Assembly: GCA_019359235.1 (NCBI GenBank) | Contig: JAHHHT010000045.1 | Coordinates: forward strand, 1-58,876 | Direction of reading: 5' to 3' | DNA length: 58,876 nucleotides | Source: Oscillatoria princeps RMCB-10 | GTDB taxonomy: Bacteria > Cyanobacteriota > Cyanobacteriia > Cyanobacteriales > Oscillatoriaceae | Shown: piece after piece, positions 1 through 9,240 of the stretch | Layout: the number at the start of each line of letters is the position of its first letter | How positions within the stretch are numbered: position 1 is the stretch's first letter | Made by a program: the position numbers and the translations under genes | The notes under the pieces: generated by a model | Databases searched by the model: none | What the model was told of the DNA's origin: nothing | What the model saw: only the letters and a program-made list of their open reading frames with translations

Positions 1-63
<63 letters not shown>

Positions 64-254
64 TGCGAACGAGTTTGTGACTCCCTCCCCTGAGGGGAGG
101 TTTTTTGTTATAATCGCATCTCCAGGTCGCCCTGAAGACCTCTAATTGCTTTGACGAGGTTTTTGATGCTTTCTGGCTTTCAAACTATTCTTTTATCTTG
201 GTTCGGTGCCGTGAGGGCGTCGGGCCGCTTGCGCTGCCTCTTGACTCACCGCGC
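64..254 (-). other. rRNA operon 5' leader
   Basis: About 190 nt separate the inferred start of transcription from the 16S gene. The leader has a perfect hairpin, CCTCCCC-TGA-GGGGAGG (84-100), just upstream of the 16S 5' end, which may serve in RNase III or other processing. On the plus strand this hairpin is followed by TTTTTT (101-106), so it could also stop antisense transcription. A GATTATAAC stretch upstream of the hairpin resembles a second -10 element but has no convincing -35. Confidence 0.6.
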
Positions 255-260
255 TTTACT

Positions 261-289
261 ACTGTAACAACCCTATCTGAGTTTGTCAA
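261..289 (-). promoter_or_regulatory. sigma70-type promoter of the rRNA operon
   Basis: On the minus strand TTGACA (284-289) is followed after exactly 17 bases by TACAGT (261-266). This is a near-consensus -35/-10 pair pointing toward the 16S gene. Transcription would start near 254. Promoter strength and position fit an rRNA operon. Confidence 0.85.
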
Positions 290-299
290 GCATTTTTCC

Positions 300-1196
300 A
301 AACTTTTTTGAAAAAATTTTCGGAAACCCTGAATCTCCCTGCCGGCAAGGGGTTGAGCTAGATTGCGCTGCTAGGCTGACAGGGGCAAAAGCAAAAAATT
401 TAGTCTGGGCCCCTGCTGGTTGGCCCCCGCCGGCCCGCCCCACCAGAGGCCATTCCCTCCTGGCTGGCCCTTTAGGGGTCTGGGAGGGAGTGGGCTGCTC
501 TGTGAGTGAGCGCCGGCGAAGAGGAAATCTTCCCACCTAGGGTATTGCTCTGCAGCACCGGCAGAGGCCAGGGGGTGGGGAGCCGCCCCAGTCGTGCCGG
601 TGGCCCCAACCTGTTTTAAACATGTGGCCTCCGCCGTCCGCACCGGCCAGTCTGAGCGTGCCCCCGCAAAAGATTAAATATAAAGAGGCGATATGTGGCC
701 TCTGGCGTGAGTGGATCTTCCTTGGTGCGGCCACCTTTTGCATCCTCTCCCACGCACTTTGGCGGCGGCAACCCTCGGACGGTGGCACCGGCTGGCACGG
801 AAAAGCCGCCTGCCACCTCCTGCCGGTGAACCATCCCACGGTGCTGCAGCTGTTTGCGGCCAGCGATCAGCTCCAGGTAAACGTTTCCCTCCGCGCTTCG
901 GCCAATTGGCAATCCAACCGGCCCCCCCTTCAGGCGCGGGCAGTGACAGACAAGCTATTTGTGAGACTGAGACATAACCAATGCCTCACATCCTTATATA
1001 GGATCTGCCAGTCCGGTTGCGGCAAACAGGCCAGGAGCCTTGACTGGCAGGGAATTTCAGCAGCCAGCGCCACCCCCGACCGGCAGCCTGTGCCGCCGGC
1101 TGCCAGGCAGACGGTATCCTGGAAAGCAGGATAAACTCACAGATTTAACAAACTCCTCAGCCAATCTCAGGAAGCGAGTACCGCCTCAGCTAGCTC
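300..1196. other. gene-free stretch upstream of the rRNA operon
   Basis: No convincing gene. Open frames exist on both strands (the longest is 622-1134 on plus), but their translations are rich in P, G, R, C and W, lack family motifs, and overlap one another in the way GC-rich noncoding DNA does. Short inverted CCGG-rich words are frequent. I see no tRNA or known riboswitch here. Confidence 0.6.
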
Positions 1197-1544
1197 ATGG
1201 ATCACGCAACCGCCCGTAACTTCGTCATCAATCAGGGAACCGCTCTGCTAACCCAGAAAAATCCCGACGCTCTCCTGATGCTCCTCAAGCAGGGCAAGCC
1301 CCCGATTCCCGGTCAAATGACCTCTCTGTTGCTAGCGCTGAAAGTCCTGTTTGACGCCCTGAAGGACACCCCCAGCTTCGACCGGCAGCTGGCAACCGCC
1401 CTCTACCTCTTGGCGTATGAAAGCCGCCAGCTGTTTGTATATGGCCAGATGACAGGGATCGATTGGCCACCGCTGCTGGACGAAGACCTCAACCGGCTGG
1501 GGCTGGCTGTCAAGAGCATCTTTACCGGCGTCTGGCACAGCTAG
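1197..1544 (+). CDS. conserved cyanobacterial hypothetical protein (115 aa)
   Basis: A small, mostly helical soluble protein with no signal peptide or membrane segment. The N-terminus (MDHATARNFVINQGTALL) and the C-terminal WPPLLDEDLNRL...SIFTG block are, as I recall, typical of a short cyanobacterial family that some databases label dethiobiotin synthase without good reason. No P-loop or other catalytic motif is visible, so I assign no function. It ends 21 nt before the GTG start of aroE on the same strand, so the two are probably co-transcribed. Confidence 0.85.
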   Translation: MDHATARNFVINQGTALLTQKNPDALLMLLKQGKPPIPGQMTSLLLALKVLFDALKDTPSFDRQLATALYLLAYESRQLFVYGQMTGIDWPPLLDEDLNRLGLAVKSIFTGVWHS

Positions 1545-1565
1545 TTTGAGGAGCACAGAACACTC

Positions 1566-2429
1566 GTGATTACAGGTAAAACCAAACTTCTAGGATTGAT
1601 CGGCCATCCGGTGGAGCATTCCCTGTCGCCGCTGATGCACAATGCCGCAATTGCCCATCTGGGACTGGATTATGTCTATCTCCCCCTGCCGGTGAAACCG
1701 GAGGATCTCCAGGTCGCTGTTGCCGGCTTTGCCGCTCTGGGTTTGGTGGGATTTAGCGTCACCATTCCCCACAAACAAGCCATTTTGCCCTTGTTATCGG
1801 AAATCTCTCCGGTGGCCCGAGCCGTGGGTGCCGTGAACACCGTCTGGCACACCGGCAGCGGCTGGGCGGGCACAAATACTGATGTCGAGGGCTTTCTCGC
1901 TCCCCTGCTCGCCTGCAATCGCGATTGGAGCCAAACCTCAGCACTAATTTTAGGTGCCGGTGGCGCGGCGCGGGCTGTTGTCGCGGGCTGCGCCCAGTTG
2001 GGCGTTCGGGAGGTTCGCGTCGTCGGGCGTGACCGGCACAAACTCGAAGCATTCCAGCGCAGTTGGGTGAATTCCCCCGTGCCGGTGCTGGCCACCCACA
2101 CCTGGGAAGAACTGCCCCAGCTGATCCCCCAATCCTCCCTGCTGGTTAACACCACGCCGGTGGGCATGTATCCCCAGGTTGACGAGATGCCGGTGAGTGC
2201 GGCCCAGATGGCGGCACTGCCCGCCGGTGCCATTGTCTATGACCTGATTTACACCCCCAACCCCACCCAATTTCTCAAAGCGGCTCGTTCCGCCGGCGCG
2301 ATGGCCATTGATGGGCTGGAAATGCTCGTCGGGCAAGGAGCCGCTGCCTTGCAAATCTGGCTGCAGCAGCCGGTGCCGGTGGCTGTCATGCGCCAATCCC
2401 TGCGCCAGCACCTGGGCTTGCCGACTTGA
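1566..2429 (+). CDS. aroE: shikimate dehydrogenase (NADP+)
   Basis: Reduces 3-dehydroshikimate to shikimate with NADPH in the chorismate pathway to aromatic amino acids. The 287-residue length is normal. Substrate-binding motifs are visible: GHPVEHSLSPLMHN near the N-terminus, TIPHK, and NTDVEGF around residue 105. They are followed by the NADP-binding loop LGAGGAARAVV and the C-terminal DLIYTPNPTQFL and GLEMLVGQGAAA blocks. The start is GTG (1566), chosen because MITGKTKLLGLIGHPV matches the family N-terminus. It lies close behind the preceding small gene and is probably in the same transcript. Confidence 0.97.
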   Translation: MITGKTKLLGLIGHPVEHSLSPLMHNAAIAHLGLDYVYLPLPVKPEDLQVAVAGFAALGLVGFSVTIPHKQAILPLLSEISPVARAVGAVNTVWHTGSGWAGTNTDVEGFLAPLLACNRDWSQTSALILGAGGAARAVVAGCAQLGVREVRVVGRDRHKLEAFQRSWVNSPVPVLATHTWEELPQLIPQSSLLVNTTPVGMYPQVDEMPVSAAQMAALPAGAIVYDLIYTPNPTQFLKAARSAGAMAIDGLEMLVGQGAAALQIWLQQPVPVAVMRQSLRQHLGLPT

Positions 2430-3423
2430 CCCGTCAGCCGCCCAATTTTGCCACCGCTTTCCGCACGCAGATGCAAACGGGAGCCCTGCTTCCCGCTGGG
2501 CGTGCCCTTCTGACGCCGATCTGCCGTGCTGTCTGCGTTTATCCTTGTGCTTCTGCGGTGGCTATTTTGGATTGTAAATCTAACACTCAACTCTAAAATC
2601 TCAATTCGATGCCGGTCAAATAAGATGCCTTTGTGTGGGAGATGGCATCTGATGATGCTGCGGGACTTGCGCCTTAATTGTCTCGCAGTTCCGTGGGACA
2701 AATGTTGGCTGTTACTGAAGCGGCTAAAGTGGCTTGAGAAAATTTATCAGTCAGCCTTAACTCTAAGTTTTTCAGAAATTTTATAAATTTATGAATCTCT
2801 CCCTCTGTTATAGCAGTAGCCACTTAGGTTAGGACGTAGGACAGGCGTCTCGCCTGTCCCTGTGCCTGCTAGCAAGTGAGAACCCTTGTCCTAAACTGAC
2901 TATTTATTGCTATAAGATGAAGTCGCTCAAATCCAAGTGGGTGTTCACTTCTAAAATTTACGGCTCATTTGAATTTGAGCATTCCACGGCCAGAAAAAAT
3001 TTTGAATCAAATACAATCTATTGGCACTTTCCCTGTTGACTAACTCCTCAGGTATAATAATAAAACAGGCAAAACTACTGTCTATATAAAGGCCACAAGC
3101 CAGGTATTTCATCCGTCTTACGATAGATTAGAACTACCTAATTGGATATAGATTGTTCAAAACCCTAAACCGGCTTGACTTCATCCCTGGAAATCAAGCC
3201 GCGTTCTGAGTCTTCGCCACCCCTTAAAATTGAACAGAGCAGCCCGGCGGCTGAGCAGTCCAGGTTCCCGTTCTCCCCCCGGTGCTGAGCGCCCCAGCGC
3301 CATCTCCAACAGCGATGCTGTCATACCCTTGGGGTGCCCCAAGGGATTTCTTCCCAGATTTGCGGTAAGCTGAGGGGTGGAGTTGCTGCCAAAAATTAAT
3401 CCAGTCGTTAGGGAGTTGATGCT
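2430..3423. other. about 1 kb without a gene, containing a MITE-like repeat
   Basis: No open frame here looks like a protein. The first 350 bases are nondescript and AT content rises from about 2560. The only structured item is the 106-bp inverted-repeat element at 2809-2914. The segment just before 3424 carries a purine stretch (GGGAG) that serves the next gene as a ribosome-binding site. Confidence 0.6.
2809..2914 (+). repeat. MITE-like element, copy 1 (106 bp)
   Basis: Starts TATAGCAGTAGCCACTTAGG and ends with TTGCTATA. The ends form imperfect inverted repeats of about 27 bp, sharing TATAGCA..TA and TTAGGAC. The middle is a perfect short hairpin, GGACAGGCG-TCT-CGCCTGTCC. Copies recur at 21777-21882 (same length and orientation) and 23029-23158 (opposite orientation). 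TA-flanked termini suggest mobilisation by an IS630/Tc1-type transposase, which is inference. Confidence 0.85.
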
Positions 3424-3867
3424 ATGATAAAAATGCGGTCGCGAGCCATTGCTGTTGCGATTGTCTCCTGTCTTATCGGGATGGCTACTTGGTTTTGTCC
3501 GCCCCCGGCGTGGGCGCTAACCCAGATTAAACTGACCGACATTTCCTACAAGGACTGTCCGCCGGAACTGGCCGTAGGAAGCGTCACAAGTGGCGGAAAC
3601 CCGATGGCGGCCAGCTGCTATATCGTGACTGGCAAAGCTGTCAATACCACGAATAAAACCGTTTACGATGCGGATATTTTTGGCCGCATCTACGATGCCA
3701 ATAACAACAACGTGTCGCCCAACCGCACCCGCCTCGGCGCTATCGATGAAGTTCCCCCCGGCGTCAGTGAGTTTCAAATGCGAATCTCCGTGCCTGCCAA
3801 TCAGCCGACTCCCCTGAAGCTCGAGCAATTCAAAGCTGCCGGTTTCGCCGGCAGGGTTCGCAACTAA
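3424..3867 (+). CDS. secreted FxLYD-like protein (147 aa)
   Basis: Has a clear Sec signal peptide: MIKMRSR, a hydrophobic core IAVAIVSCLIGMATWF, then a probable cleavage after PPAWA near residue 31. The mature part is one small beta-sandwich-like domain (TGKAVNTTNKTVYDADIFGRI... PPGVSEFQMRISV) resembling FxLYD-type extracellular domains found in many cyanobacterial periplasmic proteins. Two cysteines (PP-C-PPEL and AS-C-YIV) could form a disulphide. A second possible start lies at 3433. It stands alone. The function is unknown; periplasmic or cell-surface location is inferred from the signal peptide. Confidence 0.8.
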   Translation: MIKMRSRAIAVAIVSCLIGMATWFCPPPAWALTQIKLTDISYKDCPPELAVGSVTSGGNPMAASCYIVTGKAVNTTNKTVYDADIFGRIYDANNNNVSPNRTRLGAIDEVPPGVSEFQMRISVPANQPTPLKLEQFKAAGFAGRVRN

Positions 3868-4160
3868 CAGAGCTATTCAATCCGGAAGGCTTGCTCAAAT
3901 ACCTTTGAGCGGCGGCTTGCAGTGAGGACTTTAATCCTTGCTTCAAATTCGACAGTAAGCACTAAAGTCCCGATCTGCTCGCCGGTAAGGCTTTAAACAA
4001 GCAATTAACCGGATTTTATATCAGTCGCACCCACTTCTGCGTCTGGCAGCAGGCCACAGGTTCCGATTCGGGATGCGCCAGACAAGCGGAAGCGCAGGCA
4101 TTGCTTGGCAGCCGGTGCCCCCTGTGTTGCGCTAGTTCAAAAACCTTGTAACTGAAAAGC

Positions 4161-4451
4161 CTAGGGCCCTTGGATGGCAAATACCCCAAGTAGAGAGGGG
4201 AGAAGCTGCTGGAGGAATTGCAGCAGGACGATGGCGAGGATAGCGGAAAAGTCAATACCGCCGAGGGGGGGAATGATAGAGCGAAACAGGTTGAGGTAGG
4301 GGTCGGTTAACTGGCTGAGAACCGAAAAGGGCGGGTCGTACCAGTTGATATTGGGAAACCAGCTCAAGAGAATCCGAATAAACAGCAGCACCAAGTATAT
4401 GCTCAAAAAGCTGCTGAGGGTTTTAACCAGTAGCACGACTGCGGAATCCAT
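4161..4451 (-). CDS. YggT/Ycf19 family membrane protein
   Basis: A 96-residue integral membrane protein with two hydrophobic segments (VLLVKTLSSFLSIYLVLLFI and FSAILAIVLLQFLQQLL). They flank the family signature RILLSWFPNINWYDPPFSVL..LTDPYLNLFRSIIPP. The ATG at 4451 is preferred over the upstream one at 4556 because AAAGGAAG lies about 11 nt before it and homologues start here. Plant and cyanobacterial relatives have been linked to thylakoid or nucleoid organisation and photosynthetic complex assembly. The adjoining minus-strand gene (4587-4922) is just upstream. Confidence 0.9.
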   Translation of the reverse strand: MDSAVVLLVKTLSSFLSIYLVLLFIRILLSWFPNINWYDPPFSVLSQLTDPYLNLFRSIIPPLGGIDFSAILAIVLLQFLQQLLPSLLGVFAIQGP

Positions 4452-4586
4452 AGACTTTGAAGCTTCCTTTAGTATTTTACAGGCTGTTTGGACTTCATTT
4501 AGTTTAATCGATTTCAGTCTGGCGAGTCGGGAGCGAACACGGCCCGCTCCCGGCAATCCTTGGCCTGGTGGCGCTTTGGCAGGGGT

Positions 4587-4922
4587 TCAGGCATCTTCAG
4601 CCAGCGAGCGCTCACTGTTGCGTGCCGGTGGGGTGCCATTCACATCCCTCAGTTGCACACGCACGTCGTCGATCGCCTCATTGAGTTGAGCGATTTTATC
4701 CTCCAAGCTGCGACGCGCCGCTTCAATGCTCTCTTGTTTCAGAGGACGGCTTCTCCCTTTTATCGCAGACGTCTCTGGCACAGTGGCGGGGCGTAACTTG
4801 TCCTCGGAGGCGGGGGTTTCGTCAGAGCGTCGAGATAGCAGGACGCCCAAAACCCCACCGAGCAAGCCGCCCACTACAGCACCGGCGAGAAATCCACCTG
4901 TAAAACCATCTCGATTACTCAT
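4587..4922 (-). CDS. small glycine-zipper membrane protein with coiled coil (111 aa)
   Basis: Residues 7-29 form one membrane helix dominated by glycine (GGFLAGAVVGGLLGGVLGVLL), a glycine-zipper pattern that suggests helix packing or oligomerisation. A charged linker follows, then a predicted coiled coil (EAARRSLEDKIAQLNEAIDDVRVQL, roughly 70-93). Similar short YtxH-like proteins are common in cyanobacteria. No enzymatic motif is seen and the function is unknown. It reads in the same direction as, and just ahead of, the YggT gene, so a shared transcript is possible. Confidence 0.75.
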   Translation of the reverse strand: MSNRDGFTGGFLAGAVVGGLLGGVLGVLLSRRSDETPASEDKLRPATVPETSAIKGRSRPLKQESIEAARRSLEDKIAQLNEAIDDVRVQLRDVNGTPPARNSERSLAEDA

Positions 4923-5049
4923 CGTTTATAAGCAGTAACTTTCCTTTAATTTCAGCTTAACCGCTGGCTGGGAGCGCTGCCTACTGGGAGTTAGAGACGG
5001 GCTTGCCGAAGAATTCGGCGCTGACGTTAGGCCCATCGCCCCTAGCCGT

Positions 5050-5700
5050 TCAGGTGCCAAAGGTGCGGTCGCCGGCATCTCCCAAGCCGGGCACAATAAA
5101 GCCATGAGCGTTGACCCCTTCATCAATGGCCGCTGTGTAGATGTTCAAACTCGGATAAGCGGCACCCAGCTTTTGCAGAGCCGGTGGGGCCGCCACCACA
5201 GAAATAATCCTTATCAAAGCTGGGTCAGCGCCGCGCTGGGTGAGTTCGGCCATCGCGGCCATGATCGTCCCGCCAGTGGCCAGCATGGGGTCGCTGATCA
5301 GCACCCGCGTCTGAGGGGCAAACTGCTGGGGCAACTTATTTAAATAGCAGCTGATTGCGAGCGTCTCCTCATCCCGAACCATGCCCAGATGGTATATCGC
5401 TGCTAAGGGCAGTACCGTTTGCGCCCCTTCCAGCAGCGCCAGTCCCGCCCGCAGAATCGGCACCACCACCACCGGCACCTCCGGATTCACCATCGTCGCC
5501 GGACAGGTGGTCAAGGGCGTCTGCACAGTCGTTTCTTCGGCAGGCAGCCAATCTCGGCTGGCCTCGTAAGTCAGCCAGCGTCCCAGTTCTGTCATGGCGC
5601 TGCGAAACAGCGCCGGTGGGGTTAAGGCGTCGCGGGCGACAGCCAGCCAGTGCTTGATTAAGGGATGGGGGGGGACGTAAACACGCAGTTGGAGCGTCAT
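5050..5700 (-). CDS. upp: uracil phosphoribosyltransferase
   Basis: Salvages uracil with PRPP to make UMP in the cytosol. The 216-residue protein has the family's PRPP loop (LISDPMLATGGTI, about residues 132-144), the VVVPILRAGLALLEG block and the uracil-binding C-terminus DEGVNAHGFIVPGLGDAGDR. The open frame continues upstream, but the start at 5700 (MTLQLRVYVPPHPLIKHW) is the family N-terminus. The upstream extension reads as random sequence. It diverges from crtISO, with a shared intergenic region of about 280 bp. Confidence 0.95.
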   Translation of the reverse strand: MTLQLRVYVPPHPLIKHWLAVARDALTPPALFRSAMTELGRWLTYEASRDWLPAEETTVQTPLTTCPATMVNPEVPVVVVPILRAGLALLEGAQTVLPLAAIYHLGMVRDEETLAISCYLNKLPQQFAPQTRVLISDPMLATGGTIMAAMAELTQRGADPALIRIISVVAAPPALQKLGAAYPSLNIYTAAIDEGVNAHGFIVPGLGDAGDRTFGT

Positions 5701-5820
5701 AGGCGGGAAAGTGGGCGGGATGCCAGCTTGCAGACCTGAACCATCATACTCCCTGCGCGGTGCACCGGCAGCACCTGCGGCTCCCTTGCATCCGGGCTCA
5801 GAAATTTTTTTCGGCAGGTA

Positions 5821-5850
5821 TTGACAATATTTTTCAACAAAAGCTATAGT
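5821..5850 (+). promoter_or_regulatory. probable promoter of crtISO
   Basis: TTGACA (5821-5826), an 18-bp AT-rich spacer, then TATAGT (5845-5850), pointing toward the carotenoid isomerase gene 130 bp downstream. Both hexamers are near consensus. Assignment to crtISO is by orientation and distance. Confidence 0.65.
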
Positions 5851-5978
5851 AGCTTTCAGTGTTCTCCTCTCTAAGTACCGGCAGGCGGGATCGGTAAGTC
5901 GTAGCAAACAGATCCCGTGCTTTTTTTTTGGGAGCACCCAGTCGCCGGTCTGGGAAGCGGGTACGATAAAGTGAAGAA

Positions 5979-7547
5979 ATGTTTCGCGCTCGCACCCAAC
6001 CCATGCCTGCTAATACCACCACTACCCAGCAGCTATCCGATCAGGCCAGTTCAGGGACAGAATTTGACGTGATTGTCATCGGCTCCGGCATCGGAGGATT
6101 GGTCACGGCCACCCAGCTGGCGGCAAAGGGAGCCCTTGTGCTGGTGCTGGAACGCTATCTGATTCCCGGAGGCAGTGCCGGCTACTTTGAGCGGGAAGGC
6201 TACCGCTTCGATGTGGGAGCCTCGATGATTTTTGGATTTGGCCAGGAAGGCACCACCAATCTCCTCACCCGCGCCCTGCAAGCGGTCAGCGTCAGCCTGG
6301 AAACCATCCCTGACCCCGTGCAGATTCACTATCATCTGCCGGGGGGTCTGGAGCTACAAGTGCACAAAGCTTATGAGAAATTTTTGCAAGAGCTAACCAG
6401 TCACTTCCCCCACGAGCGGGAGGGGATTCGCCAGTTTTATGACGAGTGCTGGAAGGTGTTCAACTGCCTGAACGCGATGGAATTGCTGTCGCTGGAGGAG
6501 CCGCGCTATCTGATGCGGGCGTTTTTGCAGCACCCCAAAGCCTGTCTGGGTTTGCTGAAGTACCTGCCGGTGAATGCCGGTGACATCGCCCGCCGGTACA
6601 TAAGCGACCCCAAGTTGCTGAAGTTTATTGACATTGAGTGTTATTGCTGGTCGGTGGTGCCGGCAGACCTGACACCGATGATCAATGCCGGCATGGTATT
6701 CTCTGACCGGCACTATGGCGGGATTAACTACCCCAAAGGTGGAGTGGGCCAAATCGCTCTGAAACTGGTAGAGGGGCTGGAAAAAGCTGGGGGCAAGATT
6801 AAGTACCAAGCCAGGGTGACGAAGATTGTCACAGAAAAAGGGCGTGCTGCCGGCGTCCAACTGGCCACCGGCGAGGTTTACCGGGCCAAGCGGATCGTCT
6901 CCAACGCCACGCGCTGGGATACCTTTGAGAAATTGCTGCCGGCTGAGGACATACCACTGGACGAGCGGAGATGGCAGGAACGTTACCAGCCCTCTCCCAG
7001 CTTTCTGAGTTTGCACTTGGGGGTTGAGGCGTCTGTGCTGCCGGTCGGTACGGCGTGCCACCACGTCGTGCTAGAACAGTGGGAGCGCATGGAAGAACCG
7101 GAAGGGACAATCTTCGTGTCGATTCCCACGCTGCTAGACCCGGATTTGGCACCGGAGGGGTATCACATTGTCCATACGTTCACGCCCAGCCGGATGGAAG
7201 AGTGGGAGGGGCTGGGAGCCAGCGAGTATGAAGAGAAGAAGGAGGAAGCAGCTGGGCGGATTATCGACCGGCTGGAAAAGATTTTTCCCGGACTGGATGC
7301 CGGTTTGGATTACATGGAAGTGGGGACTGCCCGCAGCCACCAGCGGTTTTTGGGGCGTGCGGACGGCACTTACGGGCCAATTCCCCGGCAGAAGTTGAAA
7401 GGGCTGCTGGGGATGCCGTTTAATCGCACAGCGATTCCGGGGCTGTACTGTGTGGGGGACAGCACCTTTCCGGGACAGGGGCTAAATGCCGTGGCGTTTT
7501 CCGGGTTTGCCTGCGCCCACCGGATTGTGGTAGATTTGGGGCTGTGA
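5979..7547 (+). CDS. crtH: prolycopene (carotenoid) cis-trans isomerase CrtISO/CrtH
   Basis: FAD-dependent isomerase that turns poly-cis lycopene into all-trans lycopene for carotenoid synthesis; thylakoid-associated. The 522-residue protein starts its Rossmann fold at [19 protein letters not shown] (about residues 30-48). It carries [14 protein letters not shown], the [14 protein letters not shown] substrate-site region, and the C-terminal FAD motif [22 protein letters not shown]. It looks full length. An alternative start at 6003 (MPANTT) would remove eight residues that lack conservation; neither has a strong ribosome-binding site. The divergent neighbour is upp. Confidence 0.96.
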   Translation: MFRARTQPMPANTTTTQQLSDQASSGTEFDVIVIGSGIGGLVTATQLAAKGALVLVLERYLIPGGSAGYFEREGYRFDVGASMIFGFGQEGTTNLLTRALQAVSVSLETIPDPVQIHYHLPGGLELQVHKAYEKFLQELTSHFPHEREGIRQFYDECWKVFNCLNAMELLSLEEPRYLMRAFLQHPKACLGLLKYLPVNAGDIARRYISDPKLLKFIDIECYCWSVVPADLTPMINAGMVFSDRHYGGINYPKGGVGQIALKLVEGLEKAGGKIKYQARVTKIVTEKGRAAGVQLATGEVYRAKRIVSNATRWDTFEKLLPAEDIPLDERRWQERYQPSPSFLSLHLGVEASVLPVGTACHHVVLEQWERMEEPEGTIFVSIPTLLDPDLAPEGYHIVHTFTPSRMEEWEGLGASEYEEKKEEAAGRIIDRLEKIFPGLDAGLDYMEVGTARSHQRFLGRADGTYGPIPRQKLKGLLGMPFNRTAIPGLYCVGDSTFPGQGLNAVAFSGFACAHRIVVDLGL

Positions 7548-7735
7548 TTGTGGGAAACGCTACTGAGGTGCGAATTCAAATGACCGGCAATTGGTCATTG
7601 GGCATGGAACATTGGGGATAGATTGTTTTTCCCATGCCCGATGCCCGATGCCCCATTTTTCTCTTCCATGTTCGGGCTTTCCACCACAAGAAAACCGGTT
7701 AGGGGTGGCTTCACTTTTTCGCTATTAAGACCCTA

Positions 7736-8272
7736 TTAGGGGGTATTATTGCGGCTGTAAGTCTCCGCAGCATCGAAGGATTCATTTTTCAAAATTGCCT
7801 TATTCCTAGCAGCAATGAGACGTTCAGGGTCAATCCCCTCGAAGGTTGGCGGTATCCAGGCTCGAACCACCAGGAGTGCCGCTAGAACCAGCAAAAAAGC
7901 GCCGGTTGCCAAGATATGAACCCAGGGAGTTTCCAGCACTCCTCGCACGATGACTTCTCGCAAGACGGAAACGATGGAAACTTCCACGGCGACGCCAATG
8001 GAAACGCGCTGCTCCTGCAGGTAGATAATCAGGAGTCTGAACAACTCGACCAAGATTAACAAATATAGGATATCTGCGGTCACTTCTTGGAAATTAAGGG
8101 GAGGCAGCAGCGAGAAGAACATATCTCGCAGCTGGAGCACCATGAAGCAAAATAGACCGATACACAGGGAAATCACAATTAAGTCTTGGATGGTTTCCAG
8201 GGTGCGCACGATCCGATTGCGATTTAACCAGGTGTACCACTGACTTGACGAGTTATTCAAGGACTTTTGCAT
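7736..8272 (-). CDS. PsiE-like (phosphate-starvation-inducible E) membrane protein
   Basis: A 178-residue protein with four hydrophobic segments at about residues 31-50, 65-85, 98-115 and 120-138. It has the PsiE-family pattern VEVSIVSVLREVIVRGVLE in the middle. The C-terminus is soluble (FEGIDPERLIAARN). PsiE-family proteins are widespread small inner-membrane proteins of unknown mechanism. No Pho box was recognised upstream. It stands alone between crtISO and a gene-free stretch. Confidence 0.85.
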   Translation of the reverse strand: MQKSLNNSSSQWYTWLNRNRIVRTLETIQDLIVISLCIGLFCFMVLQLRDMFFSLLPPLNFQEVTADILYLLILVELFRLLIIYLQEQRVSIGVAVEVSIVSVLREVIVRGVLETPWVHILATGAFLLVLAALLVVRAWIPPTFEGIDPERLIAARNKAILKNESFDAAETYSRNNTP

Positions 8273-8705
8273 TTATGGCTCCTCCGTGTCGATGCTTCTA
8301 GCTTATGTTAACGCAAGCTTATAAGTCAAACTCCTAAATATAAGAATTATTTATAGCAAATATTCTTTAGATGGGGCTGGCGAACAAAGCGACGCAGGCC
8401 ATTGTGGGCCAAGCCCCCGGGGTGAGGGCCAGCGTCTCGCCGGTGTTTTGGCCTTAGAGCCTGCTGGCAAGCGTGCGGTGTCCACCGGCACCGGCGGGGG
8501 ACAAACAGCGCTAGCCCCCGGAAACTGGCCAGCGGTATGGCATCCCTCAGCGACGCGCCGGTGCCGGCTAACCCTCCCATCCCTCTCTCCTCCGCCTTCC
8601 TGGCGGTGGGTGGGTTGTGAGCCGGTTCAAATCAAAAAGTCCAGACAAGATAAAAATTAGTTTAAAATCCTTAAAAGAGTTTTTTCAGGGAAGAAGCGAA
8701 ACGGA
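8273..8705. other. gene-free stretch
   Basis: No credible coding frame. The middle part is GC-rich with CCGG words and short inverted repeats. The last 60 bases before 8706 are AT-rich with AAGAAGCGAAACGG before the start of the fasciclin gene. I looked for a tRNA because of the string GGTTCAAATC near 8624, but no cloverleaf surrounds it. Confidence 0.5.
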
Positions 8706-9107
8706 ATGGCTGACATAGTTGATATTGCGGTGGGTGCCGGCTCTTTCAAAACCTTGGTGACAGCTGTCCAAGCTGCCGGGTTAGTGGACGCGCTAAAAAG
8801 CCCCGGACCCTTTACTGTCTTTGCGCCGAATGACGATGCCTTTGCCAAACTGCCACCGGGAACTGTACAAACCCTGGTGCAGAATACCCCCCAGCTCGGC
8901 AGGATTCTAAAGTATCACGTCGTTGCTGGCAAGCTGATGAAGGCTGATTTGGAGAAACTCGATTCTGTCACCTCACTTGAAGGCTCACCGATCAGAATTG
9001 ATTGCTCTGACGGCTTTGAGGTTAAAAATGCCACAGTTGTCGCAGCCGATATAGAAGCTGATAACGGTGTGATTCACGTTATTGACAACGTGATACTTAT
9101 GGGGTAA
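8706..9107 (+). CDS. fasciclin (FAS1) domain protein, candidate CupS
   Basis: A single FAS1 domain fills the 133-residue protein. It shows the H1 motif [16 protein letters not shown] (about residues 37-52), the YH motif [11 protein letters not shown] (about 75-85) and [13 protein letters not shown] at the end. There is no signal peptide, unlike most secreted fasciclins. The length and lack of signal match CupS, the FAS1 subunit of the low-CO2-inducible NDH-1MS complex. In Synechocystis its gene (sll1735) follows cupA, and here the cupA operon lies only 0.8 kb away, on the opposite strand. CupS identity is therefore likely but not proven; FAS1 proteins are numerous in cyanobacteria. Confidence 0.9.
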   Translation: MADIVDIAVGAGSFKTLVTAVQAAGLVDALKSPGPFTVFAPNDDAFAKLPPGTVQTLVQNTPQLGRILKYHVVAGKLMKADLEKLDSVTSLEGSPIRIDCSDGFEVKNATVVAADIEADNGVIHVIDNVILMG

Positions 9108-9146
9108 AATAATAAGCTTTCTTTTCAATTAGGGGGGCGGTGTGAT

Positions 9147-9179
9147 AGAAACCGGGTTTCTTGAAGAAACCCGGTTTCT
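9147..9179 (+). repeat. AGAAACCSGGTTTCT palindrome pair after the fasciclin gene
   Basis: A perfect 15-bp inverted repeat (9147-9161 and 9165-9179) with a 3-base loop; each arm is itself nearly palindromic. The same element is scattered through the window. Placed between two convergent genes, it could end transcription in either direction. Confidence 0.8.
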
Positions 9180-9240
9180 GGCCTCCTGAGGTTTCACAAA
9201 TCATAACCGCTATATTATAGGAAAGGCGTGGGAACTTGTT

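Noticed and set aside
622-1134. 170-codon open frame on plus upstream of the first gene
   Set aside because: Composition rich in W, C, R, P and Q with no family motif; overlaps comparable frames on the other strand; typical of GC-rich noncoding DNA.
8580-8660. tRNA suggested by GGTTCAAATC
   Set aside because: No acceptor, D-arm or anticodon stem can be built around it.
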